From an uncultured Porphyromonas sp. (GTDB taxonomy: Bacteria; Bacteroidota; Bacteroidia; Bacteroidales; Porphyromonadaceae), in NCBI GenBank assembly GCA_934364985.1, contig CAKRMU010000007.1:58616-122615 (forward strand): a DNA stretch of 64,000 bases. Direction: 5' to 3'. The translations under genes and the position numbers were made by a program. Below, piece by piece: positions 1 through 10,739 of the stretch. Each line of letters opens with the position of its first letter. Position 1 is the first letter of the stretch. The notes below the pieces were generated by a model, which was not told where the DNA came from, searched no databases, and saw only the letters and a list, made by a program, of their open reading frames with translations.

Positions 1-299
1 TTATTGATGACTGCATCATTCTGGACTACGGCAAGATTTTACTACAAATGCCTGTCAAGGACTTGATGAAGCAATTTCATCGATACACCTTTAAGATAGA
101 GCATCCCCTACCATCGCTACCTAAGGACGACAACTTTTACTACTCTGCTGTCATAGGTCAGCAAGCCGAGCTACATACTTTTAAGGATAACGACTATGTG
201 CAAAAGTATCTGCGGCGACAAGATATTGCTTATACAGCATTAGCCGAAGAGAAAATGACCCTTGAGGATGCCTTTATCGGGCTCACCGGAAAATACTAA
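1..299 (+). CDS. ABC transporter ATP-binding protein, C-terminal part only
   Basis: The reading frame is open from base 3, upstream of the first ATG at 48, so the gene begins outside the window and only its last 98 or so residues are present. The opening residues (DDCIILDYGKIL) look like the strand after the H-loop of ABC ATPases, where 'D-x-G-x-I' follows the switch histidine. The end (TLEDAFIGLTGKY) is the typical tail of ABC-2 type exporter ATPases. The Walker motifs lie outside the window. The permease starts 9 nt after the stop, so the two probably form one export system. The substrate cannot be told. Confidence 0.8.
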   Translation, partial: IDDCIILDYGKILLQMPVKDLMKQFHRYTFKIEHPLPSLPKDDNFYYSAVIGQQAELHTFKDNDYVQKYLRRQDIAYTALAEEKMTLEDAFIGLTGKY

Positions 300-308
300 A
301 CGAGACTT

Positions 309-977
309 ATGATTAAAGGACTACTACAAAAGGAGTGGATAAAAACCCGATGGGTACTCCTCGCTATCTACGTGATAGGGATAGCACTCACCATATACGA
401 TATATTAGGGATTCAGCGGGTCGTCACGATCAAAGGCGTCGCCCATTTGTGGGAGATACTCCTCACCAAAGATGTGCTATTTATAAGTGCCATCAAGTAT
501 CAGCCCCTCGCCACGAGTGTCGTTTTAGCTGTGGCACAATTCGTTCCTGAAATGATTCAAAAACGCCTTAAACTAACGCTGCATCTGCCTGTTTCGCAAG
601 CCAAAACCACTACTACGATGCTGACATACGGCGTTGTCATACTACTGCTACTGTTTGGTATCCAGTATTTAATCCTCTATATCTACCTGCAGAATATATT
701 GGCTCCCGAATTAACGCATCACCTATTAGTCAGCATTGCACCTTGGTTTATAGCAGGGCTGACAGGTTATGGTATGACGTCGTTGATCACCTTAGAACCC
801 ACCTGGCGTAGGCGGATCGTCTACCTCGTTATGGGATATGGACCGGTGCATCTCTCCTTTGTCACCACGACCCCAAGAGCCTATGAGGATGCCTTAATAC
901 CCCTATTAGTATCATCCCTACTCATCTGTTATTTTTCATTTCTATCTATCCAAAGATTTAAGGAGGGCGTACAATGA
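309..977 (+). CDS. ABC-2 type permease, integral membrane protein
   Basis: A 222-residue protein with about six hydrophobic segments (roughly 15-35, 60-82, 105-130, 138-160, 168-185 and 195-213) and short polar loops, as in the membrane subunit of an ABC-2 exporter. It follows the ATPase tail by 9 nt and overlaps the next gene by 4 nt (ATGA), which implies translational coupling. No substrate-determining motif is visible. The assignment rests on topology and on the adjacent ATPase rather than on a sequence motif. Confidence 0.7.
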   Translation: MIKGLLQKEWIKTRWVLLAIYVIGIALTIYDILGIQRVVTIKGVAHLWEILLTKDVLFISAIKYQPLATSVVLAVAQFVPEMIQKRLKLTLHLPVSQAKTTTTMLTYGVVILLLLFGIQYLILYIYLQNILAPELTHHLLVSIAPWFIAGLTGYGMTSLITLEPTWRRRIVYLVMGYGPVHLSFVTTTPRAYEDALIPLLVSSLLICYFSFLSIQRFKEGVQ

Positions 978-2113
978 CTCGATTATATAAAATTCTATGC
1001 CCTATCTTAGTGGCATTTGTGGCGATATGGGGTATCACATCATTGGGGAAATTAATCCAGCCTAAAGGTGACTATGTACCCTTTACCCTATACAGCGAAG
1101 TGGTACACGACTTTGTATCTCTTGATAATAGCGATGACCGCGGTACTCAGTACTACGATTATTCTGGACACAGTTATACCGAGAGCGAGTTTGATAGCAT
1201 TCTCCCCTCTTTTTACGCTCGTCAGCTGGTAATGGATGGTCGTTTGCCCGATACCATTTGTGGGGTGCCTGTGACCCAAAAGTCACTTGAGCAACAAAGC
1301 TTTATCTTTGTCTCTCACCCCAATACCTTGAATACCCACACTACGCCTCTATACTTCCTATTAGAGTCAATGTCAAAACGGGTAGACCTCGAGATGCCAA
1401 GCGATGTATTTAGATTCACTGATAATGGCATCGAATTTATCGACATGGAGCGTAACGAAGTCGATCACGAAAAGTCGCGACTATTCAGTGATGTACTAAA
1501 GGGAAAAGGGGTAGCATTCCCAATTAAAACGATTGCAGGGAATACCACAACGCGTAAACCTTACGACAACGGTTTCTTATTTTTAGACAACCAAAATCAG
1601 CTGTTCCAATTGAAGCAGACGGTAGGGCAACCATACCTCAAACAAATATCGCTTCCCAAGGGCATCGACCTGCAATATTTATTTGTTACGGAATATCCTG
1701 ATCAGAAATATTTGGGATTTGTCGTAGACAATATGGGGCAATTCTTTGCTATCACGCTCCCCGATTATAAACTGCTTAAAGCCGAATTGCCCCCGGCTAT
1801 AATGGCTACGGAAAAGATGATAGTCTTTGGCAATCCATTTTACTGGACGGTCATTCAGAGTCAATCAAATGGTGTACAATACACTGCTTTAGATGCAAAA
1901 AGCTTACAGCAAGTGGGTAGTCATTACTTTGAGACACCCCGGCCTCGCTCCTTTGCCTATTATATCCTGCCTTTTCAGATATCATTCACAGCAGCAGAGC
2001 ATGAGTATTTTCTCCCTGCTGTAAGTAGCTTTTCGCCTATCGGTCTTGCCGTATGGTGCTTGCTACTCAGTCTCTACTTTGTAATTAGGAGACGCACCAA
2101 TAAGACCATTTGA
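974..2113 (+). CDS. DUF4857-type membrane-anchored protein of the ABC operon
   Basis: A 379-residue protein with one N-terminal membrane segment (about 8-26), a large extracytoplasmic region and a C-terminal membrane segment (about 352-370) followed by a basic tail (RRRTNK). Length, topology and position after an ABC ATPase and permease match a Bacteroidota family that I recall as DUF4857; the family name is from memory. The 4-nt overlap with the permease suggests the three genes make one complex. The periplasmic region probably acts as an accessory domain of the exporter, but no function is known to me. Confidence 0.6.
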   Translation: MTRLYKILCPILVAFVAIWGITSLGKLIQPKGDYVPFTLYSEVVHDFVSLDNSDDRGTQYYDYSGHSYTESEFDSILPSFYARQLVMDGRLPDTICGVPVTQKSLEQQSFIFVSHPNTLNTHTTPLYFLLESMSKRVDLEMPSDVFRFTDNGIEFIDMERNEVDHEKSRLFSDVLKGKGVAFPIKTIAGNTTTRKPYDNGFLFLDNQNQLFQLKQTVGQPYLKQISLPKGIDLQYLFVTEYPDQKYLGFVVDNMGQFFAITLPDYKLLKAELPPAIMATEKMIVFGNPFYWTVIQSQSNGVQYTALDAKSLQQVGSHYFETPRPRSFAYYILPFQISFTAAEHEYFLPAVSSFSPIGLAVWCLLLSLYFVIRRRTNKTI

Positions 2114-2164
2114 CCCCTAAGTAATGTGGCTCTATTAGTGGCATTATAGTAAGAGAGAATACAA

Positions 2165-2203
2165 AATCTCCTGCGAAGAACGGGTAGATCTTCGCAGGAG
2201 ATT
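2165..2203 (-). terminator. Intrinsic terminator of the rimP-suf operon (possibly bidirectional)
   Basis: Perfect 15-bp inverted repeat, 2165-2179 pairing with 2189-2203, with a 9-nt loop. It lies 36 nt beyond the sufD stop. On the minus strand the stem is followed directly by TTTTG, the expected U-tract. It also lies 52 nt after the plus-strand DUF4857 gene, where a looser T-run follows, so it may stop both convergent transcripts. Confidence 0.85.
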
Positions 2204-2238
2204 ACATAAATCTTACTTTTTAAGTTACCTATAAGGGG

Positions 2239-3576
2239 TTATTTACAAGAGGAAGGTAACCCGCGATAACGGCTATCTATGGTCTGCATAAGACGCTCTC
2301 TCAGTGGTTCATAAGCGACTTTTGCGAGGACATCATCCATAAAAGCAGTGGTGAGCATTAACTTAGCCTCCATCTCAGGAATGCCTCTCTGTTGCATATA
2401 GAATACAGCAAGCTCATCGAGCTGACCAGTAGTCATACCATGCGAACACTTAACATCATCGGCATAGATCTCGAGCTGAGGTTTGGAGTACATCTTGGCT
2501 TCAGCCGAAAGCAAGAGGTTACGATTATTTTGGTAAGCCTCTGTCTTCTGAGCATGTGGTGCCACATAAATCAATCCACTAAACGCACCCACAGCAGTAT
2601 CATTCATTGTATATTTAAAGAGTTGATCTGAGTGACCATTAGGGGCATTGTGCTGTATCTCCGACCAATTATCCAGTGCCATATCATCGTCAAGAATACC
2701 GAGCCCATCAAGATCTAATGAGGCATCCTCCGCCTGGATATTACAATAATAGTTATTGCGTGTTCGCCCATTATGTATCGTGATACTATCCAGTAACACC
2801 TGACTCCCTTGAGCTTGCGTAATGTGCGTATCCATTATCCTTAGGGTCTCTTTATTGCTCTCCTCGATATTATAGTAATGCAATTTTGCCCCATTTTCTG
2901 CAAATATCTCAATCGCTCCAACGTATGCTGAGGCCTCCTCATTACGCCTGTGGTCGCACAATAATAGTGTAGCTTCGCTATCCTCCTCCGCCACAACAAG
3001 GATACGTGGGAAGGTAAGTGTATGGCTCGTGCCTTCGGCTGTAGGGTAATGGATGATATGTAGTGGAGCGTCAAGATGTGTACCTCTGCGGATATAAAAG
3101 ACGAATAAATCGTCGGCGAAAAGAGTATTCAAGTGGGTCAAAGGGGCCCTACTAATGGATGGGGATTGATTGTAATACTGCTTGGCTACTTGGGGATATG
3201 TCTCAATAAAACTACTGATTGAGCCTGCAAAAAAACCATTACTATGTGAAGTCGTTACAACCTTTCCGCCTATAATAAATGCTTGATGAGCGTCTGGATA
3301 GGTGAGTCTACAAGCATAGTTATTTGCGTCCTCCTCAGATGGTGCGGGCTGAGTATTGATGCTCCAGCCATGGGTAAGAGCATCATCGATTTTGAAGTGC
3401 TGATAAGCTTCTTCTCTATAAATGGGCAAGCCATTAGTCTGCAAATAGTCAATCGCTTTAGGGCGTGCATCATTAAGCAATTGTGAGCGTCCTATGTGCC
3501 GACCCTCGCTATATTGCTTGAGAAAAAACTGAGCTACATTTTGCTTAGCTCTCTTTTTGTCTTCTGATTTCATCAT
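2239..3576 (-). CDS. sufD: Fe-S cluster assembly protein SufD
   Basis: A 445-residue SufB/SufD-family protein. With SufB and SufC it forms the cytosolic SufBC2D scaffold on which Fe-S clusters are built. The C-terminal core carries the family pattern around KCSHGMTTGQLDELAVFYMQ, followed by GIPEMEAKLMLTTAF, and there is a weakly conserved N-terminal helical region. It starts 6 nt after the sufC stop and ends the operon just before a strong terminator. The cysteine desulfurase SufS, often encoded next in other Bacteroidota, is not here. Confidence 0.93.
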   Translation of the reverse strand: MMKSEDKKRAKQNVAQFFLKQYSEGRHIGRSQLLNDARPKAIDYLQTNGLPIYREEAYQHFKIDDALTHGWSINTQPAPSEEDANNYACRLTYPDAHQAFIIGGKVVTTSHSNGFFAGSISSFIETYPQVAKQYYNQSPSISRAPLTHLNTLFADDLFVFYIRRGTHLDAPLHIIHYPTAEGTSHTLTFPRILVVAEEDSEATLLLCDHRRNEEASAYVGAIEIFAENGAKLHYYNIEESNKETLRIMDTHITQAQGSQVLLDSITIHNGRTRNNYYCNIQAEDASLDLDGLGILDDDMALDNWSEIQHNAPNGHSDQLFKYTMNDTAVGAFSGLIYVAPHAQKTEAYQNNRNLLLSAEAKMYSKPQLEIYADDVKCSHGMTTGQLDELAVFYMQQRGIPEMEAKLMLTTAFMDDVLAKVAYEPLRERLMQTIDSRYRGLPSSCK

Positions 3577-3582
3577 ACCACC

Positions 3583-4338
3583 TCACTCGCTTTGCTGCTC
3601 TTCTCTAATCCAATCGTAGCCTCTCTCCTCAAGCTCTAACGCCAGTGCGGGGCCACCTGTTTTGACGATTCTGCCATCCAATAGTACATGCACAATATCA
3701 GGCTTAATGAAGTCTAAAAGTCTCTGATAGTGGGTTATCACAATAGATGAGGTCTGTGGAGAACGTAAAGCATTAACCCCATGAGCAACGACCCTTAAAG
3801 CATCGATATCTAGACCTGAGTCGGTCTCATCAAGGATAGAAAGCGTAGGCTGTAATACAGCCATCTGGAATATCTCGTTTCTTTTTTTCTCACCTCCAGA
3901 GAAGCCAACGTTAACTGCACGCCCCGTGAGCTCTGATGTCATCTCAACTAACTGCTGTTTTTCTCTGATGAGTTTTAGGAACTCGGACGCACTCATTGGG
4001 TGCTCGCCACGTGCTACTCTCTGAGCATTAACCGCTGTCCTAAGGAAATTTACCATACTGACTCCGGGTATTTCAACGGGGTATTGAAAGCTCATAAAGA
4101 TGCCTGCTTGGGCTCGCTCCTCGGGTGACATCTCTAATAGGTTGTGACCATTAAAGGTAACGCTTCCCTCTGTGACCTCATATCGAGGATGCCCCGTCAG
4201 GACATTAGAGAGGGTGCTTTTCCCAGCTCCGTTAGGTCCCATAATGGCATGAACCTCACCAGGATTAACGGTTAGGTTGACGCCTTTTAGGATTGTTTTT
4301 TCATCTATCTTGGCATATAACTCTTTGATCTGTAACAT
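3583..4338 (-). CDS. sufC: Fe-S cluster assembly ATPase SufC
   Basis: A 251-residue ABC-type ATPase without membrane domains. Visible motifs are Walker A GPNGAGKST (34-42), the ABC signature FSGGEKKRNE (146-155) and Walker B LSILDE (166-171). The KKRNE form of the signature is characteristic of SufC. ATP hydrolysis reshapes the SufB-SufD dimer during cluster assembly. It sits between sufB (27-nt gap) and sufD (6-nt gap) in the same transcript. Confidence 0.96.
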   Translation of the reverse strand: MLQIKELYAKIDEKTILKGVNLTVNPGEVHAIMGPNGAGKSTLSNVLTGHPRYEVTEGSVTFNGHNLLEMSPEERAQAGIFMSFQYPVEIPGVSMVNFLRTAVNAQRVARGEHPMSASEFLKLIREKQQLVEMTSELTGRAVNVGFSGGEKKRNEIFQMAVLQPTLSILDETDSGLDIDALRVVAHGVNALRSPQTSSIVITHYQRLLDFIKPDIVHVLLDGRIVKTGGPALALELEERGYDWIREEQQSE

Positions 4339-4365
4339 ATATCTTATGTTTCTTTTATTTATCTA

Positions 4366-5811
4366 TTAACCTACTGATCCCTCTAATGAGATGGAGAGGA
4401 GTTTCTGAGCCTCCACAGCAAACTCCATTGGGAGGTTATTCATAACTTCCTTAGCGTAACCATTGATGATGAGACCGACGGCCTCCTCAGTGGGGATTCC
4501 TCGCTGATTGCAATAGAATAACTGATTCTCGGATATCTTAGATGTCGTTGCCTCGTGCTCAATGATACTTGATGGATTATGCACCTCTGCGTAAGGGAAT
4601 GTGTGGGCTCCGCATTGGTCGCCTATCAAAAGACTATCACATTGTGAATGATTTCGAGCGTTCTTAGCTTTGCTACTTACTTTGACAAGACCGCGATAGC
4701 TATTCTCGCTATGACCGGCTGAGATACCTTTAGATACTATCCTACTGCGGGTATTTTTCCCGAGATGTATCATCTTAGTACCCGTATCTGCCTGCTGATA
4801 GTTATTGGTAACAGCAACGGAATAAAACTCCCCTACGGAATCGTCACCCTGCAAAATGCAACTGGGATATTTCCACGTGATAGCAGACCCTGTCTCTACT
4901 TGCGTCCAAGAGATCTTTGAGCGATCGCCACGGCAAATACCGCGTTTTGTCACGAAGTTATAGATCCCGCCTTTACCTTCTTTATCCCCAGGATACCAAT
5001 TCTGTACCGTAGAGTATTTGACCTCAGCATCCTTCTCGGCTATGATTTCTACCACTGCTGCATGCAACTGATTATCATCCCTCATCGGAGCAGTACAGCC
5101 CTCAAGATAGCTCACATAAGCACCTTCATCTGCCACAATGAGAGTACGCTCAAACTGTCCCGTATTCATCGCATTGATCCTAAAGTAGGTGCTAAGCTCC
5201 ATTGGGCAACGCACACCCTTAGGGATATACACAAAAGAGCCATCAGAAAAAACTGCAGCATTGAGGGCGGCAAAGAAGTTATCCCGATATCCGACGACCG
5301 ACCCTAAGTACCTCTTAACAAGCTCTGGATACTCCTTAAGGGCCTCACTAATGGACATAAAAATTATACCTTTTTCGGCTAAGGTATCACGGAAAGTCGT
5401 ACGCACAGATGAGCTATCTACAACAGCATCTACTGCATAACCAGCAAGGGCCTTACGTTCATTCACAGGTATGCCAAGCTTCTCAAAGGTACGCTCAAGC
5501 TCGGGATCCATTTCATCGTTTGCCGACTTCTTTTGCTTTGGCTGTGCGAAATAAATGACTTCCTGAAAGTCTATCTTTGGTATCTTAAGGTGCCCCCAGT
5601 CAGGCATTTCTAAGGTTAACCAATGATGGTAAGCCTCCAATCGACGCTGAAGCATCCACTCTGGTTCGTTTTTTTTATTAGATATTAACCTTATCGTTTC
5701 GTCTGATAGTCCCTTAGGAATATATTCGGTGGCTACATCGGTAGTCCAGCCATACTGATACTCCGATTGCGTTACTTCGTCTAAAATATTATCTATATTT
5801 TCACTCATCAT
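4366..5811 (-). CDS. sufB: Fe-S cluster assembly scaffold SufB
   Basis: A 481-residue SufB. Diagnostic stretches include [19 protein letters not shown] in the middle and [16 protein letters not shown] near the C-terminus, where clusters are assembled with the partner subunits. Its start overlaps the cvpA stop by 4 nt (TGA/ATG), so translation is probably coupled. Full length compared with the usual 470-490 residues. Confidence 0.96.
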   Translation of the reverse strand: MMSENIDNILDEVTQSEYQYGWTTDVATEYIPKGLSDETIRLISNKKNEPEWMLQRRLEAYHHWLTLEMPDWGHLKIPKIDFQEVIYFAQPKQKKSANDEMDPELERTFEKLGIPVNERKALAGYAVDAVVDSSSVRTTFRDTLAEKGIIFMSISEALKEYPELVKRYLGSVVGYRDNFFAALNAAVFSDGSFVYIPKGVRCPMELSTYFRINAMNTGQFERTLIVADEGAYVSYLEGCTAPMRDDNQLHAAVVEIIAEKDAEVKYSTVQNWYPGDKEGKGGIYNFVTKRGICRGDRSKISWTQVETGSAITWKYPSCILQGDDSVGEFYSVAVTNNYQQADTGTKMIHLGKNTRSRIVSKGISAGHSENSYRGLVKVSSKAKNARNHSQCDSLLIGDQCGAHTFPYAEVHNPSSIIEHEATTSKISENQLFYCNQRGIPTEEAVGLIINGYAKEVMNNLPMEFAVEAQKLLSISLEGSVG

Positions 5812-6344
5812 ACACCACTAATTGTGTCATTTGGAGTCGTTGGTTCGTTAGGATTAAGATGCTTCTCGACCTCCTTTTTTATTAACAATCTTGTCGGCAA
5901 TATTGTTTCTCCAATTTGTTGTATTTCTGGTGCAATTGTGCTTTCTTTAGGCAAGCCGTCCCAACCATATCGAGGTGACAGTGCTGAATAAAAGTTGAGC
6001 AAAATGACCATGATCATCGTCGTAACCACTAATGATAGCAGACTTCCAGCAACCTTGTTTATCTTACCAAGTGCCGATCCTATCCCCTTTAAGAAGAAAT
6101 GAAATAGTAACCGACTCAGAAATAATACGAGAACAAAAGAGAGCAACCAAGTGACCCAACCTGAGACCAAAGTAAGACCTTTATTGGCAAAAAGATCGAT
6201 AAGAACAAGTGAGGCAGGGTCAGCGAGTACCCAAGCTAATACGATTGAACCCAACTGGATTGCCTGAGAAATAAAACCGCTCCTATAGCCCCGTACTAAT
6301 GATAGCACCAAGAGCAATAGGAGCGTAATATCCAACCAGTTCAT
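5808..6344 (-). CDS. CvpA family membrane protein
   Basis: A 178-residue protein with four hydrophobic helices in its first two-thirds and a polar tail. The N-terminus ([20 protein letters not shown] followed by RSGFISQ) is the classic start of CvpA-family proteins, named after the E. coli colicin V production factor. The biochemical role is unknown. It lies between infB (27-nt gap) and sufB (4-nt overlap), inside an otherwise cytosolic housekeeping operon. Confidence 0.85.
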   Translation of the reverse strand: MNWLDITLLLLLVLSLVRGYRSGFISQAIQLGSIVLAWVLADPASLVLIDLFANKGLTLVSGWVTWLLSFVLVLFLSRLLFHFFLKGIGSALGKINKVAGSLLSLVVTTMIMVILLNFYSALSPRYGWDGLPKESTIAPEIQQIGETILPTRLLIKKEVEKHLNPNEPTTPNDTISGV

Positions 6345-6371
6345 GACTGATGTATTCGTTTTGTATCGTGA

Positions 6372-9305
6372 TTATAGCTTTCGCTCTACCTCGATTTCCT
6401 CGTAAGCTTCTATCACATCGCCTACTTGCACATCATTATAGTTGACGATATTCAAACCGCATTCCAGACCGGCGACAACCTCTTTTGCGTCATCTTTGAA
6501 GCGTTTGAGCGAACCTAATTCTCCAGAATGAACGACAACACCATCACGTATAATCCGCACCTTGTCAGTACGCGAGACCTTACCATCCAGCACATAACAA
6601 CCTGCGATCGTCCCGACCTTGGATATCTTAAAGGTCTCACGCACTTCAATATTAGCTGTAATGCGTTCCTTAATATCAGGAGAAAGCATACCCTCCATCG
6701 CTGTTTTCACATCGTCAAGAGCATCGTAGATGATAGAGTACGTACGGATCTCCACACCCTCATTCTCTGCCAATCGTTTTGCACCTTGGGCTGGACGAAC
6801 TTGGAACCCAATCACAATAGCATGGGAGGCTGACGCAAGGATTACATCGCTCTCGGAGATTTGCCCTATGCCCTTATGAATGACATTAACCTTGATCTCG
6901 TCTGTCGATAGTTTGACAATAGAGTCGGACAAAGCCTCAACGGAACCATCCATATCGCCCTTTACAATGATATTAAGTTCCTGCACATTACCCTCTGCAA
7001 TACGCCTACTAAGATCCAATAGAGAGGGCAAATGTTGAGTGCGTTCACGTTGTTCACGTTTGAGCTGGCTACGACGTGTGGCAATCTCTCTTGCCTCTTG
7101 CTCAGTGTCGAGGACATTCATTACCTCACCAGCTTGTGTAGCCCCATTTAAGCCTAATACCTTAACAGGCTCCGATGGACCAACGGAATCCACATTCTTG
7201 CCATGCTCATTAAATAAGGCTTTAACACGACCATAATTAGCACCTGCAAGTATGAAGTCGCCCACGTGGAGTGTTCCCTCTTGTACCAGCACTTTCGTAG
7301 TATATCCTCGTCCTTGTTCCAAAGTACTTTCAAGCACCGAACATACAGCCTTCTTATTCGGATTGGCTTTGAGATCCATCATTTCAGCTTCCAACAGCAC
7401 CTTTTCGAGCAATTCCTTAATGCCAATATTCTTCTTGGCGGAAATTTCTTGACTCTGGTATTTACCGCCCCAATCCTCGACAAGGTAATTAAGATTCGCT
7501 AGCTCCTCCTTAATTTTATCTGGATTAGCATGAGGTTTATCTATTTTATTAATGGCAAAAATTATCGGTGTATTGGCAAGCGAAGCGTGACTAAGAGCCT
7601 CCTTAGTCTGGGGCATCACACCATCATCAGCTGCGACTACGATGATCACAATATCCGTTACCTTAGCACCTCTGGCACGCATTGCTGTGAACGCCTCGTG
7701 CCCCGGTGTATCAAGAAGTGTGATCTTACGACCATCCTCAAGTGTAACACTATACGCACCAATATGCTGAGTAATACCACCGGCTTCTGTAGCAATCACA
7801 TCGGCATTTCGGATAGCATCGAGGAGCGATGTCTTACCATGGTCGACGTGCCCCATGACTGTGATGATAGGAGCTCTCGGTTTTAGATCTTCCTCATTAT
7901 CCTCCTCGTTTTCGATCATATCAAGGACCTGAGCTTCAACATATACGGGGGTATAGCCGTATTCATCCAGAATAAGGTCTATCGTATCTTTTTCTAGTCG
8001 CTGATTAATAGAAACCATCATCCCGAGGTTAAAACAGAGCATAATAATATCGTTTACAGGGATGTCGATCATCTGAGCTAAGTCATTCGCAGTAACGTAT
8101 TCCGTAAGCTGAAGTGTCTTATCCTGCATCTGTGCCTGCTCCTCGGCATCCATTTCGCGTCTATGAGCTTCACGTTTCTCCTTACGGTATTTTGCAGCTT
8201 GCGTTGTGCCTTTACGGCGACCGCCCTGAATGGCTGCCATCGTTTCCCTAATCTGCTTTTGGATATCCTCCTGAGTAATTTCGGGCTTTTCCTCAACCTT
8301 TTGTTTGCGTTTAGCCTTTCTTCCCTTTTCCTGTTTTGGCTGAGCTTTATCGTTGCGACGATTGCTGTTATTACCGCTATTATTCGCCTTGTTGTCTGGT
8401 TTTTGGTTGTTGTTTTTGTCTTGTGGCTGAGACTTTTGAGACTTCATTGCCTCTTGTTTCTGAACCTGATTTACATCAACCTTGCCACTACGTATACGTT
8501 TACGTTCACGCCGTTTGCTACTTTTTTTCTTCTCCGGCTGAATGGTAGACAAATCGATTTTGCCTACTACCTTAACTGCTACATCGGGTGTTCCAAGACG
8601 TTTAACGCTCGTTTGTTCTTCGTTAGTCGCTGTATTTGCTCCTACAGAAGGTGCTTTCTCCTCTTCTAAATCCTGCACATTCTGCTCTTTCTTCTGACTA
8701 CTTGGTTGTTCTTTTGGTTCAGTTTTTGGAGCTTCTGCCTTAGCCTCTATAGGATTCGTTTTGCTACTCTCGGGCTTTGCCTCCACCTCCTTTCTGACTT
8801 CTTTTTTAGGGGGTTCTGGCTTATGCTGTGCCTGCTTCTGATGGCTAATCTTTGCTTTTTCCTCCTGTTGAGGCTGCACTTTTACTTGTTCTTTTTTAGG
8901 CATAACCTCTTGATGCGTTTCCATTTTTGGAGTCTCTTTTGGAGTATTAGCGACTTTAGGTTTTACCACGTTCCCTTTTTTATCCAACTGCACCTTGCCT
9001 AAAACCTTTAGTCCACCCTCTTCCTCCTTATTGGCTTTCTCCACAGGCTTAACTTCATCATTAGATGCCTTGGACTTGCTTTCTTGAGAAGTCGCAGGTT
9101 TGGTATAGCTATCATACAAGTTTCCGCGCTCTTTCTCAGACATTTCCTTTCCGAATTCGCTAATAACTGACTTCAGTTCGTCGTTATTAAGCTTGCTATT
9201 GGGGTTGTATGACTTATCAGGATTCTTTTCTGCCAAATAATCGAGAATGGGCTTGAAGCCTGCACCTAAGTCTTTAGCTATTTTCCGAATGTTTATAGTA
9301 GACAT
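6372..9305 (-). CDS. infB: Translation initiation factor IF-2
   Basis: A 977-residue GTPase that delivers initiator tRNA to the 30S subunit. An IF2_N domain (1-55) is followed by about 340 residues of low-complexity Lys/Glu/Gln/Pro-rich linker, then a second IF2_N-like domain (about 395-450). The G domain has [12 protein letters not shown] near 483, DTPGHEAF and NKID, and is followed by the domain II-IV region. The long charged linker explains the size and is usual in Bacteroidota. It follows nusA by 24 nt. Confidence 0.97.
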   Translation of the reverse strand: MSTINIRKIAKDLGAGFKPILDYLAEKNPDKSYNPNSKLNNDELKSVISEFGKEMSEKERGNLYDSYTKPATSQESKSKASNDEVKPVEKANKEEEGGLKVLGKVQLDKKGNVVKPKVANTPKETPKMETHQEVMPKKEQVKVQPQQEEKAKISHQKQAQHKPEPPKKEVRKEVEAKPESSKTNPIEAKAEAPKTEPKEQPSSQKKEQNVQDLEEEKAPSVGANTATNEEQTSVKRLGTPDVAVKVVGKIDLSTIQPEKKKSSKRRERKRIRSGKVDVNQVQKQEAMKSQKSQPQDKNNNQKPDNKANNSGNNSNRRNDKAQPKQEKGRKAKRKQKVEEKPEITQEDIQKQIRETMAAIQGGRRKGTTQAAKYRKEKREAHRREMDAEEQAQMQDKTLQLTEYVTANDLAQMIDIPVNDIIMLCFNLGMMVSINQRLEKDTIDLILDEYGYTPVYVEAQVLDMIENEEDNEEDLKPRAPIITVMGHVDHGKTSLLDAIRNADVIATEAGGITQHIGAYSVTLEDGRKITLLDTPGHEAFTAMRARGAKVTDIVIIVVAADDGVMPQTKEALSHASLANTPIIFAINKIDKPHANPDKIKEELANLNYLVEDWGGKYQSQEISAKKNIGIKELLEKVLLEAEMMDLKANPNKKAVCSVLESTLEQGRGYTTKVLVQEGTLHVGDFILAGANYGRVKALFNEHGKNVDSVGPSEPVKVLGLNGATQAGEVMNVLDTEQEAREIATRRSQLKREQRERTQHLPSLLDLSRRIAEGNVQELNIIVKGDMDGSVEALSDSIVKLSTDEIKVNVIHKGIGQISESDVILASASHAIVIGFQVRPAQGAKRLAENEGVEIRTYSIIYDALDDVKTAMEGMLSPDIKERITANIEVRETFKISKVGTIAGCYVLDGKVSRTDKVRIIRDGVVVHSGELGSLKRFKDDAKEVVAGLECGLNIVNYNDVQVGDVIEAYEEIEVERKL

Positions 9306-9329
9306 ATCTCTCCTTTCCTATTTTCTCTA

Positions 9330-10694
9330 TTACTCCTCCTCATTATTATCATTGGCAGTGGGTTCTAGCTCTTCAGCGGGCTGGTAATATCGTGGGTCAC
9401 GAGCTGGAAGGTGCCCAAACTGGCTTTCGGGCAATTCGCTATCGTCAAACTCTGTCATCAGGATCTGAATAACGTTCTCCACAGTACTTTCCTCAAGATC
9501 TGTGGCACGAATCAAGTCCTCTTTTGAACGACGGAGGACAGACTTCGCAGTATCGCATCCGATGCTCTTGAAAGTATCGATAACCCAACTATCAATCTCG
9601 TCATCAAACTCAGTAATAAAGAGGTCAGACATATCCATATCTTGCGACTCATCGCGATAGATATCAATTTCGTAGCCAGTAAGCATACCGGCGAGTTTAA
9701 TATTTTTGCCTCCCCTACCTATGGCTTCAGAAATCTGATCCCTCTTGAGGTAGACATCAGCACGTTTTGTTTCTTCATTAAGCTTCACCTCCATATTTTT
9801 TGCAGGAGCCAAAGCTCTCTGTACGAATAGGACCGGATTAGAGGTATATTGTACCACGTCTATACTCTCATTACAAAGTTCACCCACAACACCTTGGATA
9901 CGGCTACCTCTAACGCCCACGACGGCACCCACAGGATCAATGCGCTCGTCGTAGCTCTCAACGGCTACCTTAGCCTTTTCTCCAGGTATCCGAGCCACAG
10001 CTTTAATAGTCACGAGACCATCTTGCACCTCAGGGACTTCACGCTCAAAGAGGCGAATCATAAAGAGATCAGAGATACGGCTTAGGATAATCTTAGGGTT
10101 GTTATTGTTGTAGTCTACTTTTTCAATAACGGCACTTATGCGATCGCCTTTCTTAAAACGATCTCTGGGGATAGCCAGGCTTTTAGGCAAGATAAGTTCG
10201 TTCTCATCCTCATCCAAAAGTAGGATCTCTTTTTTCCAAACTTGGTAGATTTCGGCACTAATCATCTCCCCGACACGCTTGCTATAATTGGCATAAAGAG
10301 TATCCTTTTCGAGCTCCATTACCTTGCTCGAAAGCGACTGTTTGAGGTTGAGGATAGCACGACGCCCAAAACTCTCAAACTTGACTTCGTCGATAAATTC
10401 TTCGCCAGCCTCCAAGTCATCTTCGCCCATTTCACGGACTTCGCTAATCGACACTTGCTGCATAGGGTTTTGCACTTCCCCATCCTCTACTACGATACGC
10501 CTACGCCATATCTCCAAGTCTCCCTTGAGGGGATTCACGATAACATCAAAATTATGGTCGGTGCCAAACATCTTTGCGATAACGTTACGCAAAGACTCCT
10601 CCATCACCTTAACCATCGTATCTTCGTCGATATTCTTCAGACCCATGTAGTCCGTGAGTGCACTAACGATACTCGTTTCTTTCTTCTTTGCCAT
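9330..10694 (-). CDS. nusA: Transcription termination/antitermination factor NusA
   Basis: A 454-residue NusA: N-terminal RNA-polymerase-binding domain, S1 domain (about 140-200), then two KH domains. The KH motifs appear as VGAVVGVRGSRIQGVVGEL and ISEAIGRGGKNIKLAGML. A C-terminal helical segment with acidic Glu/Asp-rich end follows. NusA modulates pausing, termination and antitermination. Gene order rimP-nusA-infB is conserved across bacteria and supports the assignment. Confidence 0.97.
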   Translation of the reverse strand: MAKKKETSIVSALTDYMGLKNIDEDTMVKVMEESLRNVIAKMFGTDHNFDVIVNPLKGDLEIWRRRIVVEDGEVQNPMQQVSISEVREMGEDDLEAGEEFIDEVKFESFGRRAILNLKQSLSSKVMELEKDTLYANYSKRVGEMISAEIYQVWKKEILLLDEDENELILPKSLAIPRDRFKKGDRISAVIEKVDYNNNNPKIILSRISDLFMIRLFEREVPEVQDGLVTIKAVARIPGEKAKVAVESYDERIDPVGAVVGVRGSRIQGVVGELCNESIDVVQYTSNPVLFVQRALAPAKNMEVKLNEETKRADVYLKRDQISEAIGRGGKNIKLAGMLTGYEIDIYRDESQDMDMSDLFITEFDDEIDSWVIDTFKSIGCDTAKSVLRRSKEDLIRATDLEESTVENVIQILMTEFDDSELPESQFGHLPARDPRYYQPAEELEPTANDNNEEE

Positions 10695-10739
10695 AAATCT
10701 AATTCCGCCGTTAATGTGTCAGTTGAGTTTTACCCTATA

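Noticed and set aside
8163..8669. Long hydrophobic frame on the plus strand opposite infB
   Set aside because: It is the mirror of the Lys/Glu-rich IF-2 linker; codons and composition follow from the real gene and there is no start signal.
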